From NCBI RefSeq assembly GCF_026212465.1, contig NC_080058.1, positions 2,557,501-2,621,500 of the forward strand: a stretch of DNA of 64,000 nt. Direction: 5' to 3'. Made by a program: the position numbers and the translations under genes. The stretch comes from Amaranthus tricolor (taxonomy: Eukaryota; Streptophyta; Magnoliopsida; Caryophyllales; Amaranthaceae). The notes beneath the pieces were generated by a model. The model saw only the letters and a program-made list of their open reading frames with translations. It did not search any database and had not been told where the DNA came from. Below are positions 38,025 through 49,646 of this stretch, piece after piece (position 1 is the stretch's first letter; every line of letters begins with the position of its first letter).

Positions 38025-38087
38025 GTCATTACCATGACCAAAGAAAAGATGATGATGAAGTTATTCCAGGAATATCCACCTCATAAC

Positions 38088-38276
38088 TGTTGGGATGGTT
38101 TATCTCACATCGACAAATTAAAAGATGGTGTGTACATTTTATAAGGTATTGGAGACCTTTTTCTTATTGCCATATGGTTTTGGGATGGTATATATGTCCT
38201 TGGCTTATAAAGTGTGTGCACTTGTGTCTTCCCGTTAATATGCTGGCATTTACAATAAGTCCAACCTAATTTAACA
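38088..38276 (+). mobile_element. solo LTR of the same TRIM family
   Basis: 189 bp, TGTTGGGATGG to CTAATTTAACA, aligns end to end with the TRIM LTRs. It is flanked by the perfect duplication ATAAC (38083-38087 and 38277-38281), so it arose by recombination between LTRs of a full insertion. Confidence 0.9.
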
Positions 38277-38374
38277 ATAACACTCGAATTGATTAAACTT
38301 TAAATATTTGTTTTAGTAGAAGGCTAAAAGCTACTAGAATAAATACAAAGGTGATTTTGGATATAATATCTATA

Positions 38375-38615
38375 CTCTTCTTTCGTCACGTTTAATTTGC
38401 AACATTTTTCATTTTGGTTCGTCCCATTTAATTTGCATTATTTTTATTTTTGGACTATGACCCACCACTATCTTTTAATCTCATCCATACATTTTAACTC
38501 TCTTTTAATTTTATCAACATAATTCATTATCTCTCTTCATTTATTACCATTATCCACTTTTTTCTTAAAAAACAACATTCTTCTCTTTGATGCAAATTAT
38601 ATAGGACAGAGGGAG
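38375..38615. mobile_element. Stowaway MITE
   Basis: It begins CTCTTCTTTCGTCACG and ends GGACAGAGGGAG with TA flanks. The interior has AATTTGCA motifs in both arms. Confidence 0.6.
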
Positions 38616-38934
38616 TATACAAACACCCATGAAAGGAAAGAGTCCTAAATATTATTTTATATTAATATGAATATATATTTTAACTACTTATTTTTAATTT
38701 TATTGCCCCAAATTTTAAAAAATACAAAAAAGTAATGCTTTTTTAAATTGAGTTTCGAAGGGTTTATTTAATATAGTGAATGTAGTAGCAAATGCATTTC
38801 ACCATTTGCCGTGAGCCCGTGACCGATATGATATCCTATTACTATTTATTGTTATATTGCCGCCTAATAATGCCTTCATAAACCAGTTGGGACGATAATT
38901 CACATATATATGAAGTGAAAGATACTTTCACAAA

Positions 38935-38988
38935 ATAATAATAATAATAATAATAAGAATAATAATAATAATAATAATAATTATTATT
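38935..38988. repeat. (AAT)n trinucleotide run
   Basis: AATAATAAT units with few interruptions, ending in a mirrored TTATTATTAT. Confidence 0.9.
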
Positions 38989-39126
38989 ATATGTGAAAAG
39001 TTAAGAAGTCAATATTAAATACATGAGGAGAAATTTACTCATAATAATTTGAAGAGAGGTTATTAGGCTAATCACTACAATATATTTAATGACATTTAAT
39101 TTAAATGTTACTATTTTAATTTATTA

Positions 39127-39392
39127 ATGCTCTATTTGTTTCTTTTTATTTTTTCCATTTACTTTTTGTACAGTTTTTATTAGAAAGTTTAAACCTCAAT
39201 ATCTCTAAATATATAATTTAAAAAATTATAAAAATACATAATAAAAAAGTATACATTAATACAAATTTAACAAGATCTCACATGGATATATTTTATGTTC
39301 TAAATATGTGTTAAAAACATTAATTAAATTTCTCTCTCCTTAAGGTGAAATATTTCGAAATCGAAATAACATTAGGAAACGAAGAAAGTACT
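39127..39392. mobile_element. Stowaway-like MITE, diverged
   Basis: CTCTATTTGTTTCTTTT at left and AGGAAACGAAGAAAGTA at right are inverted relatives. The body matches 5798-5986 (TTTTTGTACAG and GATCTCACATGGATATA blocks). Confidence 0.5.
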
Positions 39393-39604
39393 GTATAATA
39401 TAGATTTAGTGACATTATTAAACTCGCAAAAGCATTTAATTTTGTTGTAGTGAATACTTAGCATTGATAAAATCCAATCGAAGCATAGTTTTATATTATT
39501 GAACGAGCAGATGGGTGGATCGAACAAGCAAGTTACCTTTGAAAGAGATTCATATGTTGAACCAAAAATCGGAAAGTACAATAATTGAAATTTAAATCAT
39601 GAAG

Positions 39605-40096
39605 AACTTGAAGAGCCAAACGATTATTGGTGATGGTAGTGCTAAGATTTTTGAGGGTGAGAGCAAGATTCTCAAGTTCATTGCAAAAGCTTTTACATTG
39701 GGAAAACTAGAAAGGGAGATTTCATTGAATTGAGCCTCGAGATGGAGAATGCGGTAGGTCTTATTAATTTAAAAATTGTTTTCAATACGATTCCAAGCAT
39801 CGAGAGCACTATCATCGGGGCGAACAATGAATTTGAGAAGGGTCGGACTAATAGTTCCATAAAGCCAAGTACGAACAATATCATCAAGTCTTTGCCACTC
39901 CGAGTCTTTGTTAACCGATTTAGTAGAATCATCGGGAATAATATGAGTGTCCACAAGGTGAGCCTGATAATGGAGTTTGAAGAGAGTAACCCAAGTATTA
40001 AAATTCGTGCCCTTATCATCAAGTTGAATGGGTACACTTGTCTTGATATTAGTATATAACTAGAGTTGCAGGATGAATTTTAGAAGAGGAAGCCAT
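39605..40096 (-). pseudogene. copia-type gag pseudogene
   Basis: On minus it begins MASSSKIHPATLVIY, then after a frameshift NIKTSVPIQLDDKGTNFNTW, continuing into EWQRLDDIVRTWLYGTISPT and ALDAWNRIENNF. This is the gag (UBN2/DUF4219-like) region of plant copia elements. A TAA interrupts it after IENNF, where relatives continue with NNK, and homology resumes as KTYRILHLEAQFNEISLSSF. It is dead and truncated, with no protease or RT downstream. Confidence 0.75.
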
Positions 40097-40193
40097 AGGA
40101 GAAGAGAGGTGGCTGCCATTTATAGGGGCGGCAGTGGTGGTGGATTAGGGCGGCGGAAGTGGTGGTTTAGAGATAGGAAAGAACTTAGGCAAA

Positions 40194-40400
40194 TGATACC
40201 ATGAAAAAAATGATTTTGGTTGCTTTTCATTTCATCATTTTGAGAATAAGTACATCAAGTAATCTAAGGTTTTAGAAAACTAAATATTTACAAAATAATT
40301 ACCAAAATATAAAAGATTTACAAGATATACAAAATATTCTACTCTATTATTCTATTAACCTTGATGGTCTCCTGTAAGTCTCTTATGTTGCTATTGCACT
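40194..40400 (-). mobile_element. primer site and partial LTR of the decayed copia element
   Basis: On minus, TGGTATCA (40201-40194) follows an apparent LTR end TTTTTTTCA. The AT-rich sequence at 40202 to about 40400 would be the LTR; its far boundary is unclear. The gag start lies about 100 bp downstream on minus, as expected. Confidence 0.5.
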
Positions 40401-40414
40401 TCACAAATTTTCTA

Positions 40415-40590
40415 TTGAGGTCGTCTCACCGTGAGATGACTTCAATTAGGTTAACCCAAATTATTTAAGAAAATGGTTCTTGTACAAGTGTAAATTCACA
40501 TTTCATTATTTTTTTTGCTTTTACTAATACGTTTTTTTATAGACTTGTCTCATAATGTGACGATCTCATACAAAAGAGGATGACTACTTT
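40415..40590. mobile_element. fragment of a GAGACG-type MITE
   Basis: TCGTCTCACCGTGAGATGAC at left and GTCTCATAATGTGACGATCTC at right are related inverted ends. The interior is AT-rich. A lone end of the same type lies at about 32092-32120. Confidence 0.35.
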
Positions 40591-40866
40591 TTTGGAATAA
40601 TTAAGCCCCCTATTCTTCTTTATTTAAACCATTGTATACCTATTATTTCTTAATTTTTATGAAATTTACCAATGTCTTAATTTTTTAGGGTCTGAAAAAT
40701 ATTTTTCATATACAAGATTGATTTTTAGTGAAATAAATTTAGGTACAATTTATATTTTTTGCTGTTTAACAATGAGTTATTAGGATTTTTTTATAAAATA
40801 GTTAAACTATCAACAATAAAAAAAATAAGTATTAGATTATTTATATTATATATACCTTACATTTTT

Positions 40867-40909
<43 letters not shown>

Positions 40910-43676
40910 TTCGTTCTAAGGTCTAATAATAAAGGAACTAATAATAAACGAAACGACCGTGATGAGTAGTCAAGGAGATTCTTCTTAAGCCTTATTTTCA
41001 ACTAAAAATAGTTGAAAGTGACTGCATATATATAATTAGTTATATTGCATAATTCTGATTGTTAGGCTAAGAGCACTATTTTGGTTTGCTCAACTTATCC
41101 TTAATTAAATGAATGTGGTCGATCTATTTAGCTTCTTTCACTTATAATACATTTAAATATACATATTTTTATTATAAAAGGAATTATTGTTACCAAATTA
41201 TATCCTACACTAGTTAGTGCCATTGCTAAAATACAATTTTTATAAAATTTGTCAACAAAACGCACGAGAAAATTGGAAAATGTTTGACATGACTAGCTAG
41301 TAAGAGCTACTTTTAACATAGAAGAATTATTAAAAATAAATCTAATTATCATCAATTAGTTCAAAATAAATTCCTCAATTGAATAACTCAAAATATATCT
41401 TAGTAGTATAATATTATTCTCATAATAATGATTTAAGTTATATTTATACTAAAAAAATTAGATACATATCGAGAAGATTAATAAAATTTTGGATTATTAT
41501 AAGAAAAATATTTTACTATTATGGATTATTTTAAGTTAATCAACACTATGAGTTGTTTTGAGTGAATGACTTACCGGTTGGATTAATTAATTAATTTTAA
41601 CAAATTTTCCATTAAGTTATTAAAACCAAAAAATGAAAATTAAACATTCGTAAAAATTTGTGACACAAACGTAATAAAATTGATTACCATCACCTATCTT
41701 GCTAAACAACAAATTATATTCATGGTATATATAAATTACCATACCTATTATTTTTTCACTCATATATATATAACTATGTCAAAAATTATAATTAAAAATA
41801 CTTGCATAAGTTTTGAAGACAAAAGAAAAAATAAATTTCAGAATAATTTACTTTTTATTCTTGAAAACGCTTGCATGTTAGAACAATAATTCTTGTTCAT
41901 AAATGAGATACCACAATGTTACGATAATAATGAACTTCCTTTTTTATGATTATTTCGGTAATTAATAATGGGGATGTTCTTAATGTTAAATATTTTTGCT
42001 TTCGATATAATTAAGAGGTTTGGATATTCTATATCACAATCAAATAGCTTTGTTTAAATATTTCTATATAAATACTAATTTGGAAATAAGTTTTGGTGAA
42101 CCCTAAAATGGGTATTTTTTGCTTTCTCAACAACTAATATTAGGCAAATCATTCCAAATTGTAGATACGGTAGAGTAATAATACACACTAACTTTTGAGT
42201 CCATGTTTATTATATATTTTCGGAAAAATTGTCTAAAATTATCCAATTTTTTATTAATTTCTTTATAATAATCTGAATTTTTGTTTAAACATGAATAATT
42301 TTAACTACTAAGGGTGCCTATTAAAAATGCACCAAGGTAATTTTCTTACCTATATAACAAGTCATTTTGCATAAAAATATAAATTAAATTTATAAATTAC
42401 ATTATAAAAATTCTAAAAATAAAAAACATATAAATGAGAAATCAAGTATGTTTATTTTTGATTTAACTTTTAATTTTTAATAATTTTAATTTTTTAAATT
42501 AATTTTTTCTTTTTTTATACCAATTAACTTGAAAAATCGGCTATCATTTGGATAACAATATTCCTGGTTAAGTGACTTTAAAATTGAGATTATTTATGGT
42601 TAATCAAAAATTGAGATTATTATAGGAAAATCAATAAAAAAATTAAATTATGCTTAGATTAAATTAAAATTAATGTAATTTAATGTCAATTAATATTTGA
42701 GACCGCTTAATTTAGAGGTCATGTGTGAGAGACCACGTAGCACATGTCCGTAATCTATGAAAGAATGAAAACCACTGAGCTAAAATCATTTATCCTTTGA
42801 ATTTAGCCTCTTATTATTTAAGTTTAGTAAAAATAATTAGATAAGATAAATAAACTAAATATATCCATACACTTTCACTATGGTTGTATTAGAAGGCGTG
42901 ATAAGAGTATATAATATTCGTGAAACTTTAATTATTAGTATAATTTTTTGATTAAGTTGGTCGTTTTATTAACAGAAAGGATGGAATTTAAAAGCATTTA
43001 GCTCCTTAATTTTTGTTAATAGACAATTCTATGGGTAATTCTATAATAATCTACTTTAAAGCCAAGCACCACAATATATAATTTTTATGATATAAAATTT
43101 GAGCCATTTATTTTTTATACTAATAAAAATTTGAATAAAATACAAATAAAATGTTGAAAATAGGAACTAAATTTTTAAAAACTTGTATTTGATACAAATT
43201 ACAAGATATTTATAAGTAAGCACTAATAATCTCAAATTTTTGGTATAAAATATTTATGTTATATTTATTTTTAAAATTTATTATGGTGGTTGTATTGAAT
43301 TATAAACTAAATCTTTTTAAAAGTTGAAAAATTTAGAAGAAAATATTTTTTTACTTTTCTTTTTCCTTCCCTTTTGCTAAACAAACTTCACTTTTCTTAT
43401 TATTCTCTCTCCTTCTTTTCTGTTCCCTCTCTTCCTCTTTTCAATGGATTTAGAGAAAACATAAAATTAGGAGACATTTATATCAATAATAAATCAATCA
43501 TAATTATAACATTGTAGATTTGATTAACCATATATAACATTCTGTATTGAATTAATCATATTTATAACACAATACAATATATAACTCATCATTATAGATT
43601 AGTTCGGTTTCCATTTTGAGTTTCGCCGATTTATTTAGATTTATAATATAGTATATAAAAACAAGGCTAAATATTT
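40591..43676. other. AT-rich spacer between the two glucanase genes
   Basis: About 3 kb with no credible coding region, a T35 run at 40870, and decayed MITE-like inverted pieces at about 42225-42640. Confidence 0.5.
40870..40904. repeat. poly-T run
   Basis: About 35 T residues. It could be the tail of a minus-strand retroposon, but no body was recognised. Confidence 0.8.
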
Positions 43677-45207
43677 TTAGTTTCTAAAATTAAGTTGGTA
43701 CTTAGGCTGTTGATTAGAAGTATAAAGTCCAAAATTGTTTTCAACACCTCCACCCTTTTGATTTTCATCAAACATAGCAAACAAATACGCCTCAATTGCT
43801 TGATTTTTACGTGGAGTACCTCGGTTCACGTGGCCAATCAAATTGTTGTAATAAGTCCCCGCGTTACCAAAAGTAGCAGCTTGACCACCAGCGGACGGCC
43901 ACCCGCTCTCTGACACCACAATGGGCGTGTTAGGAGCACCCGCATTTGCGAGTGCAGCATAGACTGTGTCAAGCAATGCATCAAAGAGGTTTTGGTATTG
44001 TAAATTACCATCGCTAACTTGGGGGTTAGGTGAAGTAAAGAGTGCGTAGTCTAGGCGGATACTTGGGGTACCAATGTACGAAAAATAGGGGTAAATGTTG
44101 GCTAACAAAGGTGATCCGTTATTTCTAAGGAAGTTAACAATAGGATTCATGTAAGAGGAAGATGTAAAAACACCTTTAGAGGGTGGGAATCCGCTAACAA
44201 TTGAACTTTTTATTGCTGTCGAGACTATGATTTTACCAGCTAAGTTAGCTGATCGAAGAGCATTTTGGACATTTTGCATGGCCGGGAGAATTGACCCTGC
44301 CTCGGCATCACCAGGCATGATTTCGTTCCCAACTGCAATGTATCGAAAATTGACATTTGACGCATAAGGGACTATGTTGTTTTGGACCCACCGGTTTGCA
44401 GCTGAAGGGTCCGAGCCAAGTGACCTGAGGTCGGTCCTTGGAACATCGACGATTAGGCCTATGTTTGATCCCCTTAGAGCTTGGAGAACGTTTGGATTGG
44501 GGTCATAGATTCTCATGTTTGCTATCCCTCTGGATTTGTATAAGTTTACTACTTGTTGTGGGGAGGGTAAGTTGTTGCCATTTCTTCCGTAACATACACC
44601 AATTCCCTCTGTATCACATGAAGCAAAATTAGTTGATTTTCATTCCATTTAAATAAAAAAACAGTTTTTATTTTAAGGCCGATTTAACCAAACTTTTAAC
44701 CTCTCATAAGCAGCTTATCCTATGTTACTCTTCGGCCCCTTTAAATTTACTACTTAAAGTGATATATTTTAACTTATGAGGAAAAATCTCATTCTCAGTA
44801 GCAAATTTAATGGGACAGAAAAAATATAAATAATACTCCCTCTGAACCATTTTAGTTGTCCCATTTCCTTATTTGGCAAAGTCATTTTAGTTTTCACATT
44901 TCTATTTTTGTCAATCTTTTTTTACCTAAATGTCCTTAGTTCACACACGTAATTACGAATATACCCCCATATTACTTACCCAACTACCATTCACTACTTA
45001 CCCTTCACTATATACTCTTTTTAATGGACCCCACACCATCCTTAATAACCGTATTCAAGCAAATGGGACAACTAAATTGGTTTGGAGGGAGTATTTTACA
45101 GGACTAGAACAGAGAAGACTTAGCATACCTGTTAATTGAAGACTAGGAGAAAGTATTGCCAGGAGTAGCAAAGTAACAACCATATAAGGTTTGCCGATAA
45201 GCTCCAT
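43677..45207 (-). CDS. endo-beta-1,3-glucanase, GH17 (PR-2 type), copy 2
   Basis: On minus, exon 1 is 45207-45129 and exon 2 is 44608-43677, giving 336 residues. The intron has the same phase and position as in copy 1. The signal peptide is residues 1-26 (MELIGKPYMVVTLLLLAILS), with the mature start near GIGVCYGRNG. The predicted catalytic Glu122 is in VGNEIMP and Glu261 in VVSESGWPS. The protein ends YQLNFRN with no C-terminal extension, so it is a predicted extracellular acidic-type enzyme. The sequence is close to copy 1 throughout (for example SSSYMNPIVNFL, GSPLLANIYPYFSY and LQYQN), which indicates tandem duplication. Half of its intron is a Stowaway MITE (44836-45091). The frame is intact. 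Confidence 0.92.
44836..45091. mobile_element. Stowaway MITE in the intron of glucanase copy 2
   Basis: The terminal repeats are CTCCCTCTGAACCATTTTAG and the near reverse complement ending TTTGGAGGGAG, with TA duplication. It occupies half of the 520-bp intron. The interior (TTACGAATATACCCCCATA) recurs in reverse orientation in 46295-46577, so both belong to one family. Confidence 0.85.
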
Positions 45208-45280
45208 TTTGTAAGTATTAAGGAAATTTTGTGGCTTTATGAATGAGTTTTTGTTCCTTAGATTTACTGAGTATAATTAT

Positions 45281-45292
45281 CAGTTTTATAGG
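45281..45292 (-). promoter_or_regulatory. TATA box of glucanase copy 2
   Basis: On minus the sequence is CCTATAAAACTG, about 78 nt upstream of the start codon, matching the location and context in copy 1. Confidence 0.55.
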
Positions 45293-45559
45293 CAAAAGAA
45301 GGTAGCGTGATCCGTATACATAGTAGCACTCTAGGAGGATTAGAACAGTCCAGTCAATGAAAAATAAATAAACAAAGAAAAATGTGCAATAACTTAATTA
45401 GCTTAGTGGAAAACACAGCGTATAAGGATGTAGCAATCCATAAAATTAAATTTATTTATTAAACTAATATTAGAGTATATAATATATCGTGGAGTATTAT
45501 TTATCAGATTAATTTTTTAATTGAGTTGATTCTCTGATTTATTTTGATGAGGGTTATAT

Positions 45560-45860
45560 CCTATGATCTGAAGGTCATAGGTTTAGTCCAAGCAAGTGAG
45601 GTTCACTCATATATAGGCAAATTTATCTTATAAGATATTCTAGGATAGAGATGAAAAAGGGGTAATTAAAGTTTTATGGCTTTCGCACTGCATTTGATCC
45701 TTTGATTGGAGCGAGTAGGACTTGAATATAAGTTAGTATATGAGTTGGTCTCTCCAGATGATATTAGATCAACGTGGCATAAGTTCAAACCTCATTCACC
45801 ACAAATTTCAACTTGAATTAATTTAGCGTCATACATTTATATAGAACCGCAAAAAAAATA
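45560..45860 (+). mobile_element. possible SINE fragments (two B-box-like sites)
   Basis: GAAGGTCATAGGTTTAGTCC (about 45570-45590) and GGCATAAGTTCAAACC (about 45777-45792) look like B boxes of tRNA-related SINEs. The second pairs with GAGTTGGTCTCTCCAGATG, as in the 19.1-kb fragment. Confidence 0.3.
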
Positions 45861-46294
45861 TAATGCATCCATACTTCTAACTAAACGAATGTGAGAGAAT
45901 ATTATTTTAGGGCATTGTTTTTAAACAAATTGGTCATTTAACTGAAAAAAAAAATTGAATAAGACCAAGTCCAATGGATCAATATTTTGATTTTTTGCAT
46001 ATAATTAAAGATACGTACAATGTCGCCTATCCACATATTTCAATAATAAGGTTGAACAATAACATTAGTTATGTACATGTAGCAGCCCCTTTAGCGTCTT
46101 TATGGGTTTAAAATTTGTTAACACGCGAGTATGTCATTTTCAGTGGGAAAATCTTGAAAAAATGAGGCGTATATAATTAGAAATCTGGAAAATTAGTACT
46201 CTATTATTTTTTGTTTGAAGTTAAGATAATTATCCTCCACGTTATCCTTGTATATGGAACACTCTTATTTAAATCGAAAGAGAGATATAATATA

Positions 46295-46577
46295 CTCCCT
46301 TCACACCATTTTAGTTGTTCTATTTGCTTGGACACAATTATTAAGGGTGGTGTGGAGTTCATTAAAAAGGTGGTAGTTGGGTAAGTAGTGAAAAATAAGT
46401 AGTAAACGGTAAGTAGTGAAGGGTAGTTGGGTAAGTAAAAATATGGGGGGTATATTCGTAATTACGTGTGTGAACTAAAGATATTTAGGTAAAAAAAATT
46501 GACAAAAATAAAAATGTGACGATTAATATGATTTTGCCAAATAAGGAAATGTGACAACTAAAATGGGGTAGAGGGAG
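46295..46577. mobile_element. Stowaway MITE upstream of glucanase copy 2
   Basis: The ends are CTCCCTTCACACCATTTTAG and AAATGGGGTAGAGGGAG with TA flanks. The body is the reverse complement of the intronic element at 44836. Confidence 0.85.
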
Positions 46578-47521
46578 TATTATTATATAAAAAATAATTC
46601 AAAAAGAATTGTATTACTGATCTATTTCTTTGAGTTTATTTATTTCATGTGATTATTTATTATTAGAACTTTATTGATCAAATATGATAAATTTTGAGCG
46701 ACAGTGGTAAAAACTTTCAACTTTTATTCATGAAAAACTCTATTAGCCCAATTTTATTATGAACGTGTTTGGTTTGGACAATGGCAGATTCAAACACTTT
46801 ATAAGTGAATTTGAAAAATTAGAGTTAAAATTAATAACAAGGTTTATTTCATGAAATTGTAAAATTTTTCAATTAATAAATATGTGAATATATAAAGTTG
46901 AGAAATATTATATACTCCACATATCATAATATTATATAATCGTAAAATAATTTTTGTTTGAACCATAATTTAAAATTTGGGAAAAGAATTTCATTTCTGT
47001 TAAAAAGTATATATATGTCCACATAGCATAAGTCCATAAGATATGCCACAAAAAGATAATAACTTAATGTACATTTATAATGATTGAAATTGATTGATAA
47101 ATGTTGATCACTATATATATAACAGTACTTTTAATTTGGATACTATTTCGAGTTATGTATTTCAAGTGGGTACAATTCAATCACCTTATTTTAGCATGTA
47201 TAGCTAATACAAAATATTTTTAAGCATATTAGAGTCAAGTGGGGTCAAATAACCCTATAAATACACATGTGGCTCCGTTCTGCTTGTTTAGAGGAAAATG
47301 TATTTATGAACAATTATTTTAAAAATTTTTCGTTTTTTAATTTGATAAGAAATATAAAATGAAAAAAAAATTAGGTAAATAATATTTTCTATTTCTTTTA
47401 AAATTCTTCCAATTTTAACATCTATATTTTCAATTAAACCAAACAAAAGAAAACTATCAAAATTTGGTATTTAGTTTAATTTGAATGCCTCGAATATGTA
47501 AGCCTTAAATTCTCCGACACA

Positions 47522-47718
47522 AATTCTTGTGAGAGACGGTCTCTCAAAAAGATCATCTCTGATTGGACCGACATATTATATATTTTTAAAATATTGTATG
47601 TAGGCATTAAAAATTATGTAAGTAGATATTTAAGATATTAAAAGTAGGCATTAAGGATACGATAAGTAAGCATTAAGAATGAGATACGTCTCTCAATGAG
47701 AAGGTCTCTCAAGAGACT
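47522..47718. mobile_element. GAGAGACGGTCTC MITE, copy a
   Basis: The left end is TTGTGAGAGACGGTCTCTC, with a degraded inverse at right (GAAGGTCTCTCAAGAGACTAG). The body holds several GTAGGCATTAA / GTAAGCATTAAG units. Copy b lies 90 bp downstream. Confidence 0.6.
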
Positions 47719-47805
47719 AGCTGATTCTTCAATATTACAAAGTCTATGAAAATTGGCTTGTATATACGCGACGCAACTAACAATTGTCAAGTAAAGAATT
47801 AACAC

Positions 47806-48076
47806 AAATTTTTGTGAGAGACGGTCTTTTTAAGAGATTATCTTTAATTGGGCCGACCCATTATGTATTTTTATATTATTGTAAGTAGGATTAAGAATGA
47901 TGTAAGTAGAATTCAAGATATTGAAAGTAAGCATTAAGGATACAATAAGTAAGCATTAAGGATAATATAAGTAAGCATTAAGAATACGGTTAAGTAGGCA
48001 TTAATGGACTAGACTTGAGATACGGGACTAGACTTGAGATACGTCTTTCAAAGAGACGGTTTCTCAAGAAATTAGC
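47806..48076. mobile_element. GAGAGACGGTCT MITE, copy b, with AAGCATTAAGGATA tandem units
   Basis: This has the same ends as copy a (TTGTGAGAGACGGTC; GACGGTTTCTCAAG). The central part is a short tandem array of about 20-bp units GTAAGCATTAAGGATAnnAT, with more units than copy a. A 15-bp GACTAGACTTGAGATACG duplication sits near the right end. Confidence 0.6.
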
Positions 48077-49488
48077 TAAAGAAAAAATACACAAGCTTTG
48101 TTTTCTTCTTGGTTCTTTGTAATTTTTTAATATAAAAGAGACGTACACAAGGAACCGAGAAGGTGTCACTAATTAAAAAAAATTCAAAAATATGTATTAA
48201 TAAAATCTAAAAGACAAAATAATACTATCATATAAAATTATTAATTATAAGGTAAACTTAAAAACATATAAAAATAAAAAAGAATTGAATTTACTTTTCT
48301 AAAAAATGATACTTACTCAACAATTAAGACATGATCTAATTTTGACCGCAAAAGTCTTAGACTTGCCTAAATCTAATATTGAATCATACTAGTAACATAT
48401 ACATATACAGTGGGCCGGTAATAAGATAACACAAACATGTTAACACCAAACTGTGTCCATTTCGACCAAGTCAACATCTAAAACAATAATATTAACATTT
48501 ATAAGACCAACTTGTTGGGTCTTAAAGCAATTTTATTAACTATAAGTATAATTTATAGTTTTCATTATAATTAGAAAAATTCTACATGGTAATTCTTATA
48601 TCTTGACTTTTTTATATGTAATTAGATTAATTTTTAAATTTACATTGTAATTATGAGTTTTTTGTCACAGTTATACTGAAAACGCGTTAATTGAGACTTA
48701 CAGATGTTAAAAGTGAAAATTTTAAATGAGTAGAGTAAATTAGAGGCAAAATTTAGGTGATGTTTAGCAATTTCGATCAGACATTGAAAATTATAGTTAA
48801 AAGTGATATATTGCATAATTCTGATTGTTAGGCTACGAGCATGATTTTGGTTGGCTCAACTTATCTGAGTTAAATGAATGTAAGTCTTTTGCTTAGCTTC
48901 TTAATTGTACTTAAATGTAAGTATAAATACAAATATATTTTCTCTCTCATACAATGTCAAAAGTTAAAAATTTAAAATATATGCATAAGGTAATATATTA
49001 TATGAATTTTGGTATATATTTTTTTTATTTGTTAGAATTTTAAGAAAATCAAAAAGAAAGAAATACATAAGAGAGAGAAATCAAAAGGTTTTGTCACTTC
49101 GAGTATTGGAAATTGTTAGGTGACTATTTAAATCATTAATGGTTTCAAGAATTTATGGTCATTTATTTCCTACACATTATTATTTTTTTTTAAAAAAATT
49201 CCTTTTATCCATTACTACTTGATAATGTAATAATATTAGGAGATAATAAAAAATAATGAAAAAATACAAATATTTGAGTATGAGAGCTTCATTACCATTA
49301 AATGACACATATAGCATCACTTGTTTACTTTATCATTATTTAATATCAATAACTAAATGCTCCATACGCGCATTACACTAATTAAATTTGAGTATATAGA
49401 AAATATTAGGTGACAAATCAAAACTTTTTATTTGGAGAAAACATAATAGTAGTTCATTTAATGTTTATACATCACACATAATCATGAC

Positions 49489-49554
<66 letters not shown>

Positions 49555-49646
49555 ATTAACCATACATAACATTATATATTTGTTGAATATATCAAGGCTC
49601 CACAAAATACTGCTGCTCATCATGATTTACAACTTATTTCATCAAT
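48077..49646. other. AT-rich spacer
   Basis: About 48575-48770 resembles one arm of the 4239 foldback element in layout (a GGTAATTCTTATATCTTGA-like start), too diverged to be sure. No gene. Confidence 0.4.
49490..49551. repeat. (TA)n microsatellite
   Basis: A run of about 62 bp located 100 bp before the solo LTR. Confidence 0.95.

Noticed and set aside
42225..42640. Possible AT-rich MITE with GGAAAAATTGTCTAAAATTA end
   Set aside because: The right end matches only weakly and no duplication could be set; left as spacer.
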